This document shows, piece after piece, positions 42,271 to 55,712 of a stretch of 64,000 nt of DNA. The stretch's first letter is position 1. Each line of letters starts with the position of its first letter. The notes beneath the pieces are model-generated. The model saw only the letters and a list, made by a program, of their open reading frames with translations, was not told where the DNA came from and did no database searches. The position numbers and the translations under genes are program-made. The DNA is from Actinernus sp. WN-2022 (lineage: Eukaryota; Cnidaria; Anthozoa; Actiniaria; Actinernidae): positions 26,409,036-26,473,035 of the forward strand of contig JAOWCC010001501.1 of the NCBI GenBank assembly GCA_030867875.1, written 5' to 3'.

Positions 42271-44429
42271 AAAGTGCATGAGACGGTCCTTTAATCATTA
42301 CTCTATATTATATTGTTTCACTTCTTTCTCCGTTCTACTTACATCCGAATTCAACAAAGTTATTTTCTATATTGTAGCATTGCCGGATATACGTATACGA
42401 AAACCCTTCAAAAACCACAGTTTGGACAAAACTGGGAACGTGTACGAAACCAATGCAGTGCTGCTATCTTTGGGATTTTAAAGTTCCTTATTCATGCTTA
42501 TTTCTTTTACTTCACATAGCAGGAATAAAAATAAACTTACTGCAAGGCTGACCGTAGACCGATTCAAATTACTAACGGGCCCCTATTTATTATAACTTAT
42601 ACATTACCCATAATTATCTGCACCTATCTCTCCAGGCTTAATTCTGTTTCGTGCCAGCAAAATAATATTTTTTGCCAATATCGTTCCTCGACTGGCATAA
42701 ATTACATTTCCATTTAATCGCTACGATCGCTGAGTATTTTTACAGCGATCATATGGAAATCCTTAGGCAGATCAAGAGGGTTCGGGGGGTTCGATCGAAG
42801 TCCCCTTTCTCTCACTCGCTCACAAAAGACAACAAGGAAATTGCCAAATGATTTTGGTGCTCGCGTCAGTATCGAACCCCCCATCCGCACCGACACCCGG
42901 CTATAGCTTGACCGCGAGTGCCTCGAGTCAATTTTCGTGGGTTTTGTTTCCATCGGCTTTTTGCTCTACACTTCAGTGTATGCCAGAGGGACACGAGGAA
43001 ACGAGAAGGAAGATAAATCGGCGGGAAAATGTCTCCAATGTTAAATAAATAGTCACCACGGTGTAGAGAAGATTTGATATTTTTATTTCTAAACTTTACA
43101 ATAATTCTGAAGCAATAAAATTACCCTTCAATGAACTAAATGTTAATTTGATTATATTTTCAGTATTAAAATAGGGCCGGATCTGATTTATCTTTTTTAT
43201 TTTCCAGTTCAGACCACATGGTCTTTTCTGTACTTTGTCGTGTGCTATACGACTACTGTACTCAGGGGAGACGGGTCAGTAATACGTATTCCATATATGG
43301 TAATTACTGGACAAGCAGATAACAAGCGAATAGCAACCCCAAGTCTCATTTACAGACACGAGGCTTTGATATAATCAAACGTTTTAAATCTACAAGAAAT
43401 CCTAACCCATACCAAAAAAATTCCCCTAACCGGTCAATAAACCTGAGTTCCTGGGTAAACGATGAGGTTTTAGGGCTAATTTGGGGCAAGGGTAGAAGAG
43501 AACGGATAAAAGAGAGAAAAATGTTAGTTGACTGGGATTTGAACCTTTAAGGCGAACGTCCTAACCACAACACTAAACAACCAGTCACGCTCGCTTTGTG
43601 ACAAATTTTGTTACAAAACGTGTCAGTCAAAATCGGGGCCACTCTTCGCTTGTCAGGGACCGTTATCTGCTTGTCCAGCCAGTACCTGCCTCAGGGTGAC
43701 CCGGAGTGCGGGTCAACTTGTTCTCACTTTGGCTCGTCTATCCAGGCCAACTCGGGTCACGCAGAGCATGCGCAAATCAATATTACGCGCCCAGACTCGA
43801 TCAAAACAGAGTTGTCCCGGGCACCCGCAGGACAACTTTTCTTCCATATAAACAGGCCTAATAGGCCCTTTGCAGCTAACAAATCATGTGGTTGTACTGG
43901 AGAGCAAAAAATATCTGACTTCATTTATCCAAAGGCCTTGTACGAGATCGGTAGTGCTATTAGCAAAACCTATTTGTAAATGCTATTTTCCAGCTCCAAT
44001 TTATTGTCGATCTTTCTAAAACTGCGTTTTTAAAAATAGCTTGCTCTCCAGCATCCATGGCAACGCCTTTCCCATGGGGATCACGAGCCCAATTCATTCG
44101 TTAACGAAGTATTATATCAGCACGTGACTGTTAGCTGCAAAGGGCCTATTAGCTAGAGACAATGCGTAAAACGCGGACGACTGGAACGAGTCGAAATAAA
44201 CCAGCAAAAGTTAACCTTTGTAACTAGTACAAATCTTTCCTCTTTCCTCGCTTTCTCTAAGAAACGCGTAAGAAACAATTGTTGATCCTGACTCGCCCCA
44301 GTCCTGTGCGTTTTACTCATTGTTCCACTGAAACTCCGAACTCTCTTATCAGTGGTCAAGGGTGCATGGCCATTGCTTTAAGCCCTAGTAATTGCGTAAC
44401 GTGTCCTAACCTTCCTGAATGCTCTATTA

Positions 44430-45830
44430 TCACGATAATAATATCCACAAGGCTATTAGAGCAAACACGAGATAAATCCCTAAAGTATAGTAGTCAAAGT
44501 ACGGTGAGGTAGGATCCTCTAGGTTCCAGTCCTCAAAAGTCCTCGGCCGACATGTCTCCGTCTTCAAGCCATGGTGTAGCTTACCTTTAACTAAGGCCAT
44601 ACAAACTTGACAGAATAAAGGATACCGTGGCTTCCACCATCTCCCTATGGTAGTATTGCTAATATCCCCAATCCCTTTCCACTTCCATTCGAGATATTTA
44701 TTGTACGCGGTCTCGTTGTTCATGAGAAATGTTAAGTAGTCAGCGAGATGTTTCGGACTCTCGAAGTCCCGTGCTTTAATGATAGAGTCTTTAAGGTTTC
44801 CTGGGAGGAATTCATCGACTTTATCTGTTCCCATGTAAACAGGCACTGAACCTGATGTTAAAGCATGGTACAGTCGATCATCGACAAAATAGTCGCAGTC
44901 TTGGTTCATAAACACCAGCGAAAACTTGTAATACCTGGAAAGAATTAACTTGTGCTCCTTGAAAACATATCGGTTGTTGATTTTACCATATAATCCTATG
45001 AGGCCGTCCTTGTTCCGTAAACAAGCGCCGTAAGAGTCAACCTGTACATGTCTCATGAGCTGCCTCATATACTCTGTCCTCACAGGCTCACATTTGGAGA
45101 AAACGGCTAAGAGACCCCCGAGTCTTTTATTAAAGGCCACAGGTGGTGTTAACTCAGGCATAGGGTAAATCGGAGCGGGAAAATCGGCGTCTAAGCGATA
45201 GCTTATCAACATGTTAAATTTAGCCATTAGTTTGGAGTCTGTTAGCGAGGGCGTATACACTGGGTTTTCATTCGTTTGTAGTATCCATGGCGCAAGGTGT
45301 TCAAATGGCGGTAAATTCCATATATCGGGTTCACGTGCGTGGATGACGAAAGCGCTGGCTTCACCCGCACGCGCAGAATCGCTCGAAAGTTCGCACGGTA
45401 CGGGACATTTATCTTTCGGTCCCGCGTAAAAAAAAGGCCAGAAATGCGAATGGTTAACTCCTGATTTCTGTACAGGAACTTTGTGTCCTCTAACGCCCGA
45501 CCAGTAAAGAATCAACTTTCTCCTTTGGTGTTTAGGGAAATCTGTGAAGTTTAAATCCTGCATCGATAGAGTCGGTGATTTTTCAGTTGCTTGTAACATC
45601 TCTTTGCTACCTGTATCTCTCTTCACAGGTCTTCGATTTGCTAATGTTTCTCTGTAGAGTCTTTCATTGTAATACTGTAAAACAAATAATGACGATTTGA
45701 GCAGAATAAGTCCTAAAAACGCCGCCGAGAACGATTTCCTTTTGGATGAAATCCGAAACCCCATTCTTGCTTTGACACAAAAACGCATAGCTATGTTCAA
45801 ATCAAAAAAACTGTAATGCCTCCAGCACAT
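44430..45830 (-). CDS. Alpha-1,3-fucosyltransferase-like protein (GT10 family), copy 2
   Basis: Encodes the same 466 residues as 3030-4430. The one coding difference noticed is synonymous: Ala323 is GCA in copy 1 and GCT in copy 2 (about position 44862). It has the same anchor, the same altered donor motif FMNQDCDYFVDDR and the same C-terminal hydrophobic segment. Another change lies just beyond the stop (44426, C to A). This pattern suits two alleles, or two very recent duplicates, of one working gene. The start choice is uncertain between Met1, Met15 and Met24, as in copy 1. Confidence 0.9.
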   Translation of the reverse strand: MCWRHYSFFDLNIAMRFCVKARMGFRISSKRKSFSAAFLGLILLKSSLFVLQYYNERLYRETLANRRPVKRDTGSKEMLQATEKSPTLSMQDLNFTDFPKHQRRKLILYWSGVRGHKVPVQKSGVNHSHFWPFFYAGPKDKCPVPCELSSDSARAGEASAFVIHAREPDIWNLPPFEHLAPWILQTNENPVYTPSLTDSKLMAKFNMLISYRLDADFPAPIYPMPELTPPVAFNKRLGGLLAVFSKCEPVRTEYMRQLMRHVQVDSYGACLRNKDGLIGLYGKINNRYVFKEHKLILSRYYKFSLVFMNQDCDYFVDDRLYHALTSGSVPVYMGTDKVDEFLPGNLKDSIIKARDFESPKHLADYLTFLMNNETAYNKYLEWKWKGIGDISNTTIGRWWKPRYPLFCQVCMALVKGKLHHGLKTETCRPRTFEDWNLEDPTSPYFDYYTLGIYLVFALIALWILLS

Positions 45831-48337
45831 TATACGAGAGAAGACAGCGTGACAATGATGTAATGTTAGTCACGGACCACCAACCGTGACACGTACCGGT
45901 GCTTCTTATATTTTCCTTATTGTAAACTTGCTGGTAGTACAAGAAGCAGCACCAAAAGTTTGAACAAAATTCCAATGCAATGAAGTAATCTTTTCAGCTT
46001 CACTAAACGAAAGTGCTCTGAACACTACACAAATATTTAGAGTCCTAACATTTCGTTGAATGTTAGGAGTAAATTTCTCACCGTTTTCAATCCATTTGTT
46101 TGAGAGTACATTATAAAAAAACTTTTTTAAACCTTCGTGGAAATTACTTCAACAGCGCGTGAAATAACCAACACGTTTTTAATGCCTGGTGGAATTCTCA
46201 TAGCATGCATGTGTTGAAAATTGTAGTGAAACAAAAAATGGTCAATCTCTAATAGACAAAATAACACAAAGGAAAACAATAAAATTAGTATCTAATTCTC
46301 TATTTCACGGGTTTTGTAAAATCACTCTATCGCTTTGTCAAAATAAAAAAACTGATGCAGTAAATTTACAAAATATTGCTTGATGCTGCGTTCAACACTT
46401 TTTTGAGTGACAAACGCAACAGGTTTGAAAACAGAATACACTCAACAGCCACCAACACTGATATTAAATAAAACAGACGAACGGAGAAAAGAATGTTTAC
46501 ATTATAATTGGCTTGTTTTTATTAGGCATTGATCATTAGCGCAGTTGTTCTTATCACCTGTAAGTAGAACGCAAACTTAAGTACGTTAAGGCCTGGTTTT
46601 GACATGAAAACTAGACTAGAATGATAATTTTCAATTTTAAAGTGCCACAACGACGAAATTCGACCATTTTCTTTTCTACTCTTTTGTCTTCCAAAACGCC
46701 GTCACAGTGTCGAAAATATCCAAATCATTGAAAAATATTACCAATGGACCAAATTAACCTATGAATTTTGCAGAGAGTTTACCGTCGAAATCACGTCCGC
46801 CATTACTGGTGTATTCTAAATACTTCGAGATTTTAGACCAGCGGTTTGCTGTTGTGACGTCATTTTCTAAACGCGTCGCTCTTGTACATGCGTATTTCCA
46901 TTCAAAACTTCGTTCTTTCCTTTTTGGAAAAAAATAGTATGAACATGTACTTTACTTATAAGTTCGTGCGAAAGTTTGTGTGAACGTAGCCCCGCATGTT
47001 GCTGTGTTGAGAAGATGACGTCACGTCAGCTGCAAATAGACCATTTTCTCAGGTATGCGCACGCAAATTGGCCCGCCAAATCACTTTTTGAACAATAGCC
47101 GCCAATTTTTGAATAATAGCCGATAATTTGAATAACAAAGGCTGTCGCATCAGAACGAGTCTAACAAAAGCTAACAAAACTCACAGCCCTTCAGCTTCGT
47201 CAGAGCAAACAAGCTTGGATTTAGTATTGGTTGAAATAATAGGGAGGGTTATAGAAAACCACTACGTGATTCCCACGTGAAATATTTACCGGCACGTCAA
47301 ACCTGTTGCGTGCGCATACTTGAGAAAATGGTCTATTAGCTCTATCATGGCTCTGTCACGGATTGAACGGGTTCGAGTAATTAATGGCGGACATAAAAAC
47401 TCAAGATTCCAACCCTCAAAAATAAGTGTTCCCGTCGTCCTATCAAAAAAACGGTGTGGGTAGGAAAAATAGAGCCACTTTACTTTACCATTACGCAATC
47501 GTAGCACTATAAGTATCTACCTTTTTTACCAACTTCACCAAATTATGCACTCATAACTTCCATATTTTGGCAGTAATCCTGTACCGCTCGAGACCTGTAT
47601 TCTGATTGCACGATTATACTGTAGCTCTATTGTTTTCTTACTGCACGTTCTAAAGGTTAGGGTGTTTTGTATTGTTGGGAAAGCCAATGCTGTGGCTCGT
47701 TTCGAGCGGTACTTTGGAGACACAATTATGCAAATTAGGTGTCACGTGACCCGTCTACAGGCTTAGGTTTTATTTAAATTTTCAATAGCAAATGGCGTAA
47801 GGAGTATTCTTGTCGCGTCAAGGTACAGTTTTCCTGTTTCTCTGATGCCTGCCTTTAATATTCTGCCCTCACAGTAAGACATATTTTTATCCATAAGGGG
47901 ATATTGAGCAAAACAGGTCACGTGATCTTGTACTCGATTTATTGATCAGCGGTTTTCTCCTTACCGATAAATAAAAATCATGGTGAGGGCAGATGTCTCC
48001 AAGTTCCCAGTATTTTAAAACCAAAACAGTCCTTAAAGGAATTGTTCTCATTGCCCCATTTGCTGCTGACCGTTCACACGAGGAAGGGTCACGTGACATT
48101 TCACATGAGGAAGGGTCATGTGACATTTCACATGACTACAGTTTGCACTTTAAAGCATTAAGGTTCACGAGTTATGTCAGTATGTGCAATTTTTAAAAGA
48201 TTCGCTTAAAACCAATTTCATAACAGATATAATCAATGTTAGCCGTGTTTTTGTCTTGAGTGCATATCAATGATTAAAGATCAAAGTGGAAAACAAAATG
48301 GCCGACACAGGATTTTTTTTGTTGTCATTTTCGTTTA
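45831..48337. other. Upstream region of the fucosyltransferase, copy 2
   Basis: Same content as 4431-6937: no gene, MITEs at about 46639-47513, 47035-47337 and 47581-47712. Confidence 0.6.
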
Positions 48338-48927
48338 GTGAGGAATCAAATTTCAATGACGCCATTTAAGTCACAAGCTAATTCTGGTTTATTTTGCTCG
48401 GGTTTTATGTCAACTCAACTTATTAAAGTATATTTCAATAAGATTGCAAAGAGCAAATGTCTGACGCTACCCTGGGTACCAGAGGTTCTATACTCGGGCT
48501 TGTTCAAAAGTAAAAGTACGCGTTACTCGCTCAGAAACAGTGAATTCGATATTCCTAGGTTTGAAACAGTTAGTTATGGAAAGCATTCAATTAGATACTT
48601 GGGACCATTTATATGGACAAAGCTTAGGCCTAGTCTTAGGACTGTGTCCAGTCTAAATTCGTTTAAACATAATATACGAAAGTTAGATATATCAAGCTTA
48701 ATAGATAACAATTCTTACTGCTGCATATTATGCAGCTCATGATATAATTAGCTCTGCATATAAATTTTTAGATTTTATAATATATTTAAGTATAGTTATA
48801 GTAGATTTTAAAATTGTACATAACTCTAGGTTACTTTTTATCTTATTTTACTCTATCTTTTGTTAAAGTGTCCCCCATTAGCTGAACAGCTAAATACATT
48901 GACACTGTAATAAAGTTATTATTATTA
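48338..48927 (+). mobile_element. LINE 3' end, copy 2
   Basis: Allelic copy of 6938-7527 with the same truncated reverse-transcriptase C-terminus and trailer. Confidence 0.7.
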
Positions 48928-49400
48928 TACTGCCTCCCTTCGCGAAAGTTATGCGCCGAGGAGCGAAGCGAGATAGTCGCTTTCGTCACTTCGCTCCTAG
49001 ACTCTCGTCGTTTCGCTCCTCGGCGCCTAACTTTCGCGAAGAGAGGCAGTCTGATTAACAACTGAAAAAAAATACTCAATTCATGTACTTATTAGCAAAT
49101 TCGACGTAAATGACGTCATTTCAAGGATTTGTAACGCATTTTAAAGCAATATTACGACCATAAATCACCCAAAAATGGTTGAACAAGATTTAAAACACTT
49201 TACTGCACCCAAATCAAAGATTTCTGGCTGGGGCTCATAAACTCTTCAACGTACTTGAGAATCATCATTACGGCACTGCGTCTGCGACACATTCAGCATA
49301 TACACCTATTGCAAATAAAGGTTGTCCCGGTCAAGCGACAAACGACATTCCCAGACCGAAATGGATTGTAATTGTAGCTGAAAGTCTGTTAAAACATATG

Positions 49401-49960
49401 CCCGGGGGGGTACTCCTGTTTGTGACGTATTGTGTGTGCCGCCCGGGTGGGTCAGGGTTTTGAGCTCAGTTTGGGCAGGTAGGGTCAGGGTTTTGACCTG
49501 ATTTGGGCAGATCAGGGTCAGGATTTGAGTATAATTTGGGTGCAGTCAGGGTCGGGGTTCAGTATTTTTTAGGCAGTTCATTTTTTTTAGCTACTATGTC
49601 AAAAAAAGACATTCTGTTGCCGCATTTTTATCGCCTGCCCACATGCAAGCACTGAGGTTCCCATACATCGTGACGCCGCTAATTTTATCTATGTACTTCA
49701 TCTGCTGATTTGTTTACCCAATGCCACGTCCCGACTTGAAATGTTCCGTATTTTGCATAAAATCCCGGTACGCGGTATACCGGCCAGGATATATATCCGA
49801 CCGTGTTTTGAAAACAATTTAAAGAAGGGGCAATCAGGGTTTTTTTTTCCCAAAAGGGGGCAATCAGGGTTTTGGAGCTCGGATTGGGTCAAACAGGGTC
49901 AGGGTTTGAGCCTCTTGGCCTCACATACATACCCATTTTTCATGTAAGTACCCCCCCGGG
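49401..49960. mobile_element. 560-bp MITE with CCCGGGGGGG ends, copy 2
   Basis: Allelic copy of 8001-8560, with the same AACATATG target duplication at 49393-49400 and 49961-49968. It has only single-base changes, one of them in a poly-T run. Confidence 0.8.
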
Positions 49961-50339
49961 AACATATGGTCTCCTTCGAGTTGATTTTCGAATGACACCG
50001 TAGTTTACTGGAGAGTTGGACATTTCGGTCTGAGAATGTCGCTCGTTGTTTATCCGGTACAACCTTTTTAGTGTATAAGCACAAGCAACATACCACGTGG
50101 GAGGGGGAGGGGGGATGTACGTGCGGTGGGGTGGGTCAGGGTTTGAGCCTAAATTAGGCAGCCAGGGTTCTTTTTATTATTATTGGCAGTGTCAGTGAAA
50201 CACGATGCATGGCATTACATTGCATAGCATATAGTCACATCCAGGCAGGTCAGTTATTTTCATATAAACGGACGTGGCAAAGTACAGAACAGTCGATTGG
50301 AAGACGCGAACTATTACATTTTAAGGTCTATTCTCGGAC

Positions 50340-50641
50340 TTCTACGTCTTGTTAGTGTGAGTGAAGACACTTGATCACAGAAGAAACTGTCAATCTCTGA
50401 ATTTACTTTACAAATGTTTGTATAGCAATGGATCCTTATATATTCGTAATTTATTTAACTTTTGGAACTGGTTCCAATGCCTCTTAAATCGTAAGAGGAC
50501 ACTCAGTCAGCCTAATTATAAATGGATAAAGAATTCCTTTACCTACATTGTAAGTAAACTGTGGAACAAGCTACCGACTGAAGTGAAATAAGCCGCAAAT
50601 GTTGTAGAACTTAAAACTAAACTTAGTAAGGTTGAATTTTA
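50340..50641 (+). mobile_element. LINE 3' end, second family, copy 2
   Basis: Allelic copy of 8940-9241, including the internal stop after NKLPTEVK. Confidence 0.7.
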
Positions 50642-51254
50642 GTATCATTAGAATTGTTATTATTATTGTTACCTTTGATCATGTCTGCGATTAGTTTGAG
50701 ATTTTAACCTATATATATTTAACTTATAGTAAGTAGTTTTTACATTACTTTTTTATATACAATTGTAATTAGTATTATACACGTCGTATTGTCTAAATAA
50801 GCATAGCATTGTATAGCCCCATTCTTCCGCTCGCACGCACTTCGCTCGCAAACTCACTATCAATGGAGGGAAAAGGACAGCACAGCACAGTACAGCACAG
50901 ATACGATTTCCGCGCACTACAAAGCCAGTCGGGGATCGGTGAAAAACGGTCACGACTAGTTGTGGATTCCATTTTGGGCCGACGGAAGCGACCACAATGC
51001 AACTGATTTGTCTTGGATTGGGCACATGGAATCCATGACCGTCCGTAATCGGCCGAATAGCAGACTTCCGATGGTTTGTACGTATGTGTTGCAGTAACAG
51101 CTCCCTGTGTCTTCGACGCAAAATAAACCATTTGGCTCTTTTGGGGCATGTTATGGATCACAATGCGATCCAACAATGTTGGTCTGAGTAAGACAACAAT
51201 GTCCGGTGCTAAAGGTTAGAACATTGTTGTACAACATAGGCCCAGTGCTAGACG

Positions 51255-52010
51255 GTTTAGCACCCCATGTTGGACCAACAATGTTAGACTGTTTAGCACC
51301 CCACGTGGGACCAACAATGTTAGACTGTTTAGCACCCAATGTTGGACCAACAATGTTAGACTGTTTAGCACCCAATGTTGGACCAACAATGTTAGACTGT
51401 TTAGCACCCCATGTTGGACCAACAATGTTAAACCATTTTGCACCCCATGTTGGACCAACGTTAGACTGTTTAGCCCCCAATGTTGGACCAACAATGTTAG
51501 ACCAACAATGTTAGACTGTTTAGCACCCAATGTTGGACCAACAATGTTACTGTTTAGCACCCCATGTTGGACCAACAATGTTGGACCAACAATGTTGGAC
51601 CAACAATGTTGGACCAACAATGTTAGATCAACAATGTTAGACCGTTTAGAACCCCATGTTGGACCAACAATGTTAGACTGTTTAGCACCCCATGTTGGAC
51701 CAACAATGTTAGACTGTTTAGCACCCCATGTTGGACCAACAATGTTAGACTGTTTAGCACCCCATGTTGGACCAACAATGTTACTGTTTAGCACCCCATG
51801 TTGGACCAACAATGTTAGACCGTTTAGCACCCCATGTTGGACCAACAATGTTAGACTGTTTAGCACCCCATGTTGGACCAACAATGTTAGACTGTTTAGC
51901 ACCCCATGTTGGACCAACAATGTTAGACTGTTTAGCCCCCAATGTTAGACCGTTTAGCCCCCAATGTTAGACCGTTTAGCACCAACATTGATAACATGGG
52001 GTGCTAAACA
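51255..52010. repeat. Minisatellite with palindromic units, copy 2
   Basis: Allelic copy of 9855-10610 with the same order and number of units. No copy-number change is seen, which points to very recent separation of the two long copies. Confidence 0.85.
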
Positions 52011-52432
52011 GTGATTTTACGAAATATTTTGTATAAATCAGAAATAGTTTCATTCACATGCAAGGAGAAATAAATTACCTTTTGCTGGCCTATGACAGAC
52101 GCAATAACTCGTAGACATAACGCTTCAATCAAGAAATATTTTACTATTCACCTATTTACAAAATTTGGGCTTATAGGAACCGGTTAACAGAGGCGCCCTA
52201 AGGATCACGGTCGAGAGTGCATTTCGTTACGCTGCCATTTTTCTGTAGGCCTGCTCGTTACGCTGCCATTGTTATGTTGGCCTGCTAGCTATTCTAAACG
52301 CTTGAATCCATATATTCCGTTGAGAAAATGGCGTACTATGCACGCGAATGATCACGGTTGAGTGGCTCTTTTATGTGAAAGGTTCTGTGAACAGCAGCGG
52401 AATGTGTCAATCACCGAGGAGCTGCCTGACCG

Positions 52433-52562
52433 CTATGTCTCCGTCAATAGGTGCAGCGCCAACTCCTCGTCTTCTACGAGAGAAGAATTTGGATCATTGT
52501 CGTCTTCTGATGCGATGCTCGCCTGGTTGTCACTGTCTTGTTCTCGTCTCTTTTTCTTAGGT
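52433..52562 (-). CDS. DDX10: DDX10 exon H (C-terminus and stop)
   Basis: Begins with the base that completes Ile, then PKKKRREQDSDNQASIASED, a short acidic part, and LVEDEELALHLLTET with TAG. The conserved DEEL.LHLL end identifies the gene. Confidence 0.92.
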
Positions 52563-55500
52563 CTGAAAGACAAAGTCTTATAATTAAATAAGTGTACAAA
52601 ACTACTAAATGGCACTGGAAAAATCGAACTATTTTAAAACAGACTTGGAAGAGCTTTGTATAAAGTATGTAACAACAACAACAAATATCCGTGTTTTACA
52701 ATTAACTAGGATAAACATCTAATTAAATTAGGGAGGGTGTCAGGATACCTGAAATAGTTTTGTATAAAACTAATCGAGTCGGGTACCCTGGAGAATTTAT
52801 TAAGTTCAATATAAGGTAATAATAATCACACATGCATGCGAATGAAACAGTAATGTTGCAAGAAATAACTAATAATTATAGTATTTAAGTTGTAATAATA
52901 ACAATATTTATACCAAATGACAGCTATGTAGAAAAGAGAAAAGAAGAGAAAACAATACATATATAAGGATGAAGAGAGATGAGAGAAAAGTGTCTGTAAA
53001 TTTGTGCATTCAGACATTTTGCAAACATTTTACAAATCTAAAATGTTTCTCACATTTCTCTGACTTTTTACATAGTTCTTCATAGTCTGTAAATGGTTCG
53101 ATTTTTCCAGTTTGGTAAATATTTATTTATTTATTTTAATGTGTTTCAAGTTCTGTTTAACTAAATTTGGGCACTGTATGGTGTAACATGTCATTAAAAG
53201 CCTTAGAAATCCCGATATAATGACTTATATTGTTGAACATGAAATTATTTTTATCACGCATTGTACATTTGATTCTTACATTCTAATCTTTTGTGAAAAA
53301 AATGTCTCACATCTAACAGGGTTATAGCAAAAATGGGTCAATCACGGTTTCTGGGAAACTATCCACCCCTCTCCACCCCCCCGCCCCCCCCCCCCCCCCC
53401 CCCCACTCCCTAGGGTATACGATATTCAGGGCACGACGAAAACTTAAAAAAAGCAGCTTGCCCGAATTGCCTGTGTTTAGTAGCCCGAAGGTGTAGGGAG
53501 CTAGCCCGAGGTAGGAAGCTTAAGAGTACATTTTCATTTTGGCGTCATTTTACTACAACTACCAGAATCCTTTTCAAATTATCTTTCTCATTCACATTTG
53601 TTAACTCCTTTGAGAATTCCAAGACAATGGTCCAAATTAAAGTAACAAAAGAATCCGCGCAGAGTTCTGGTAGTTGTAGTATGTGAAGCCATCATGCAAA
53701 CGTCTTATTGGAATGTAATTTACCTCTTTACCATTTTTTTAGTATTTTTGTTCATTTCTGAAGTTTACCTGCCAAAAGCGAGTTAAACAACTCGCTTCGC
53801 GACATGAAGTGCGTAGTTCTACAAGCTTAGTAACCAGGCATTCAATGGCGCGTATACAACCTCTATATTCGCCTAAAAGTTTTCACTTTAATTCTCTCAA
53901 AACCTGTCTGCCACACACTCCTTCGTGAAGTTTATAAATAGAAAAAGAAGCAAATGTTACTTGCCCCTTCGGGCAACCTGTGAACAGGAATCACTAGCCC
54001 GACAAGCAGAACTACTCGCCCCAGGCTATCAGACAGCACTTACGTCGCACCCAGTACATGTGTACATTAAACTTAGGGTGAAACAGGGGGGTGGGGTGGG
54101 GGTTTCTCACTAACTGGGGCTTATAGTATATATCCAATTTAAATAAGTACCCACACAATAAAAGGGCCTCAACGAGGTTCAAGTTGAAACACCTTCACTT
54201 GTCAGTCAGCCTTGTCAAGTGAACATCTCTGTTCAAAGCTCTGCAACATGGTATCGCGCGAACTTTAAATCGAAAACTTGAATGTCTAAAAATACCCTAG
54301 AGTTTGTAAACGGTTCTAAAATACTGTTGACGGACGTAACTTTGCAACTAGCTTCCTGCTGTTTACTCAGTTTTCTTGGCTTATTTTAATTTTAGCTTCA
54401 GCAATTTAGTATTCTAGCAGGAGAAGACTGAATACTTGTTTACTTGCTTGACTGTTCTGAATTTGATATTCAAATTTAGAATCCCAATGGGCGAGAAGAG
54501 GTATTTTCCCTTTTGAGTGAGGGTCCGTGTTTAAGCATGATACACAGGCTATGAAATAAAACGATAAATGTTGCACGATCCTTACATTTGCTGTTCTTCT
54601 TCAGTGTCCTCGTCGACATCGAGTTTCACCTCGGTATCATCCAAAGTGACATCTTTTCCCTGTAAAACGTCAGTAAAGTGCCGTTAATCCCCAGTCAAAC
54701 GGTTTCAACAACGGTACAACATTTGTTGAAACCAATATTAAGACAGTTTGACATGGCCTGAAAACATTTCCGAGAACAATGAACCGATGTTCTCAAGCTC
54801 ATTAATAATTCATGAGATCTTCGTCCAATGGAGGGACTGCATTTGGTCACATGCATGGGTCTTGAAACCCGGTCAAACTTGTTCGAAGCTTCGTCAGGTG
54901 GATGCATCTTGACATCCAATGAAACATCACAGGGAGCCCAAGCGTAGTTTCAGTGTTATCAGTGTAATATATGAAATTGTAAAGTAAAGTTTGAATATCA
55001 ACTTTAAACTGTGCCTGGTTGTTATTTATGTTAGTTTTGAACTTTTCCTAAAAAAAAATCTTCCCTTCATAATGAATGGAATGGGTGGAGAGTTGATCTA
55101 GAAAATCCATTCCAGAAATCACAACAAGCTCCAGAAAATGATGTAGCGGAATTGTTGACTCCCGACCCCACAGGTCTCAGGGAAAACCGATACCGAAAAC
55201 GATGGCAGCTGTACATTTGACCACAATCCCTTGCGAACCTAACACATTCAAAATAACACGTAAAAATCCTCTATTCTCTTCAATGACAGTGTATTGGCGA
55301 CAGCACTTGTACTTGGTTGTTTTTAATAATTAAAACTTCTCTACCGCGATTTTATAACGGATTTAAAGATTTTCGCGTGCAAAGGATTATGGGTAAAAGT
55401 ATAACCCGCCATCTTTTTCCGTACGGTGGATTGGCAATACTTCATGTAGCTGCACAAACTGTCCCAAACCCTTATAAAACCTGACGCTACATTAAACAAA

Positions 55501-55678
55501 CCACCCTAACCGTCAACAACGGGTGCTCACTAATTCAGGGTGTTTAGAGGTAGTCACTAATTAGGCTATAGCTACATGAAGTAGTAGCCGGTGGATTACG
55601 TTCGGCACGTTTGAAGCGGACCTAATCAGCCTGGTTTTCACAAGCGACATTAGCATAAGCACAATCAACATATGGACC

Positions 55679-55712
<34 letters not shown>

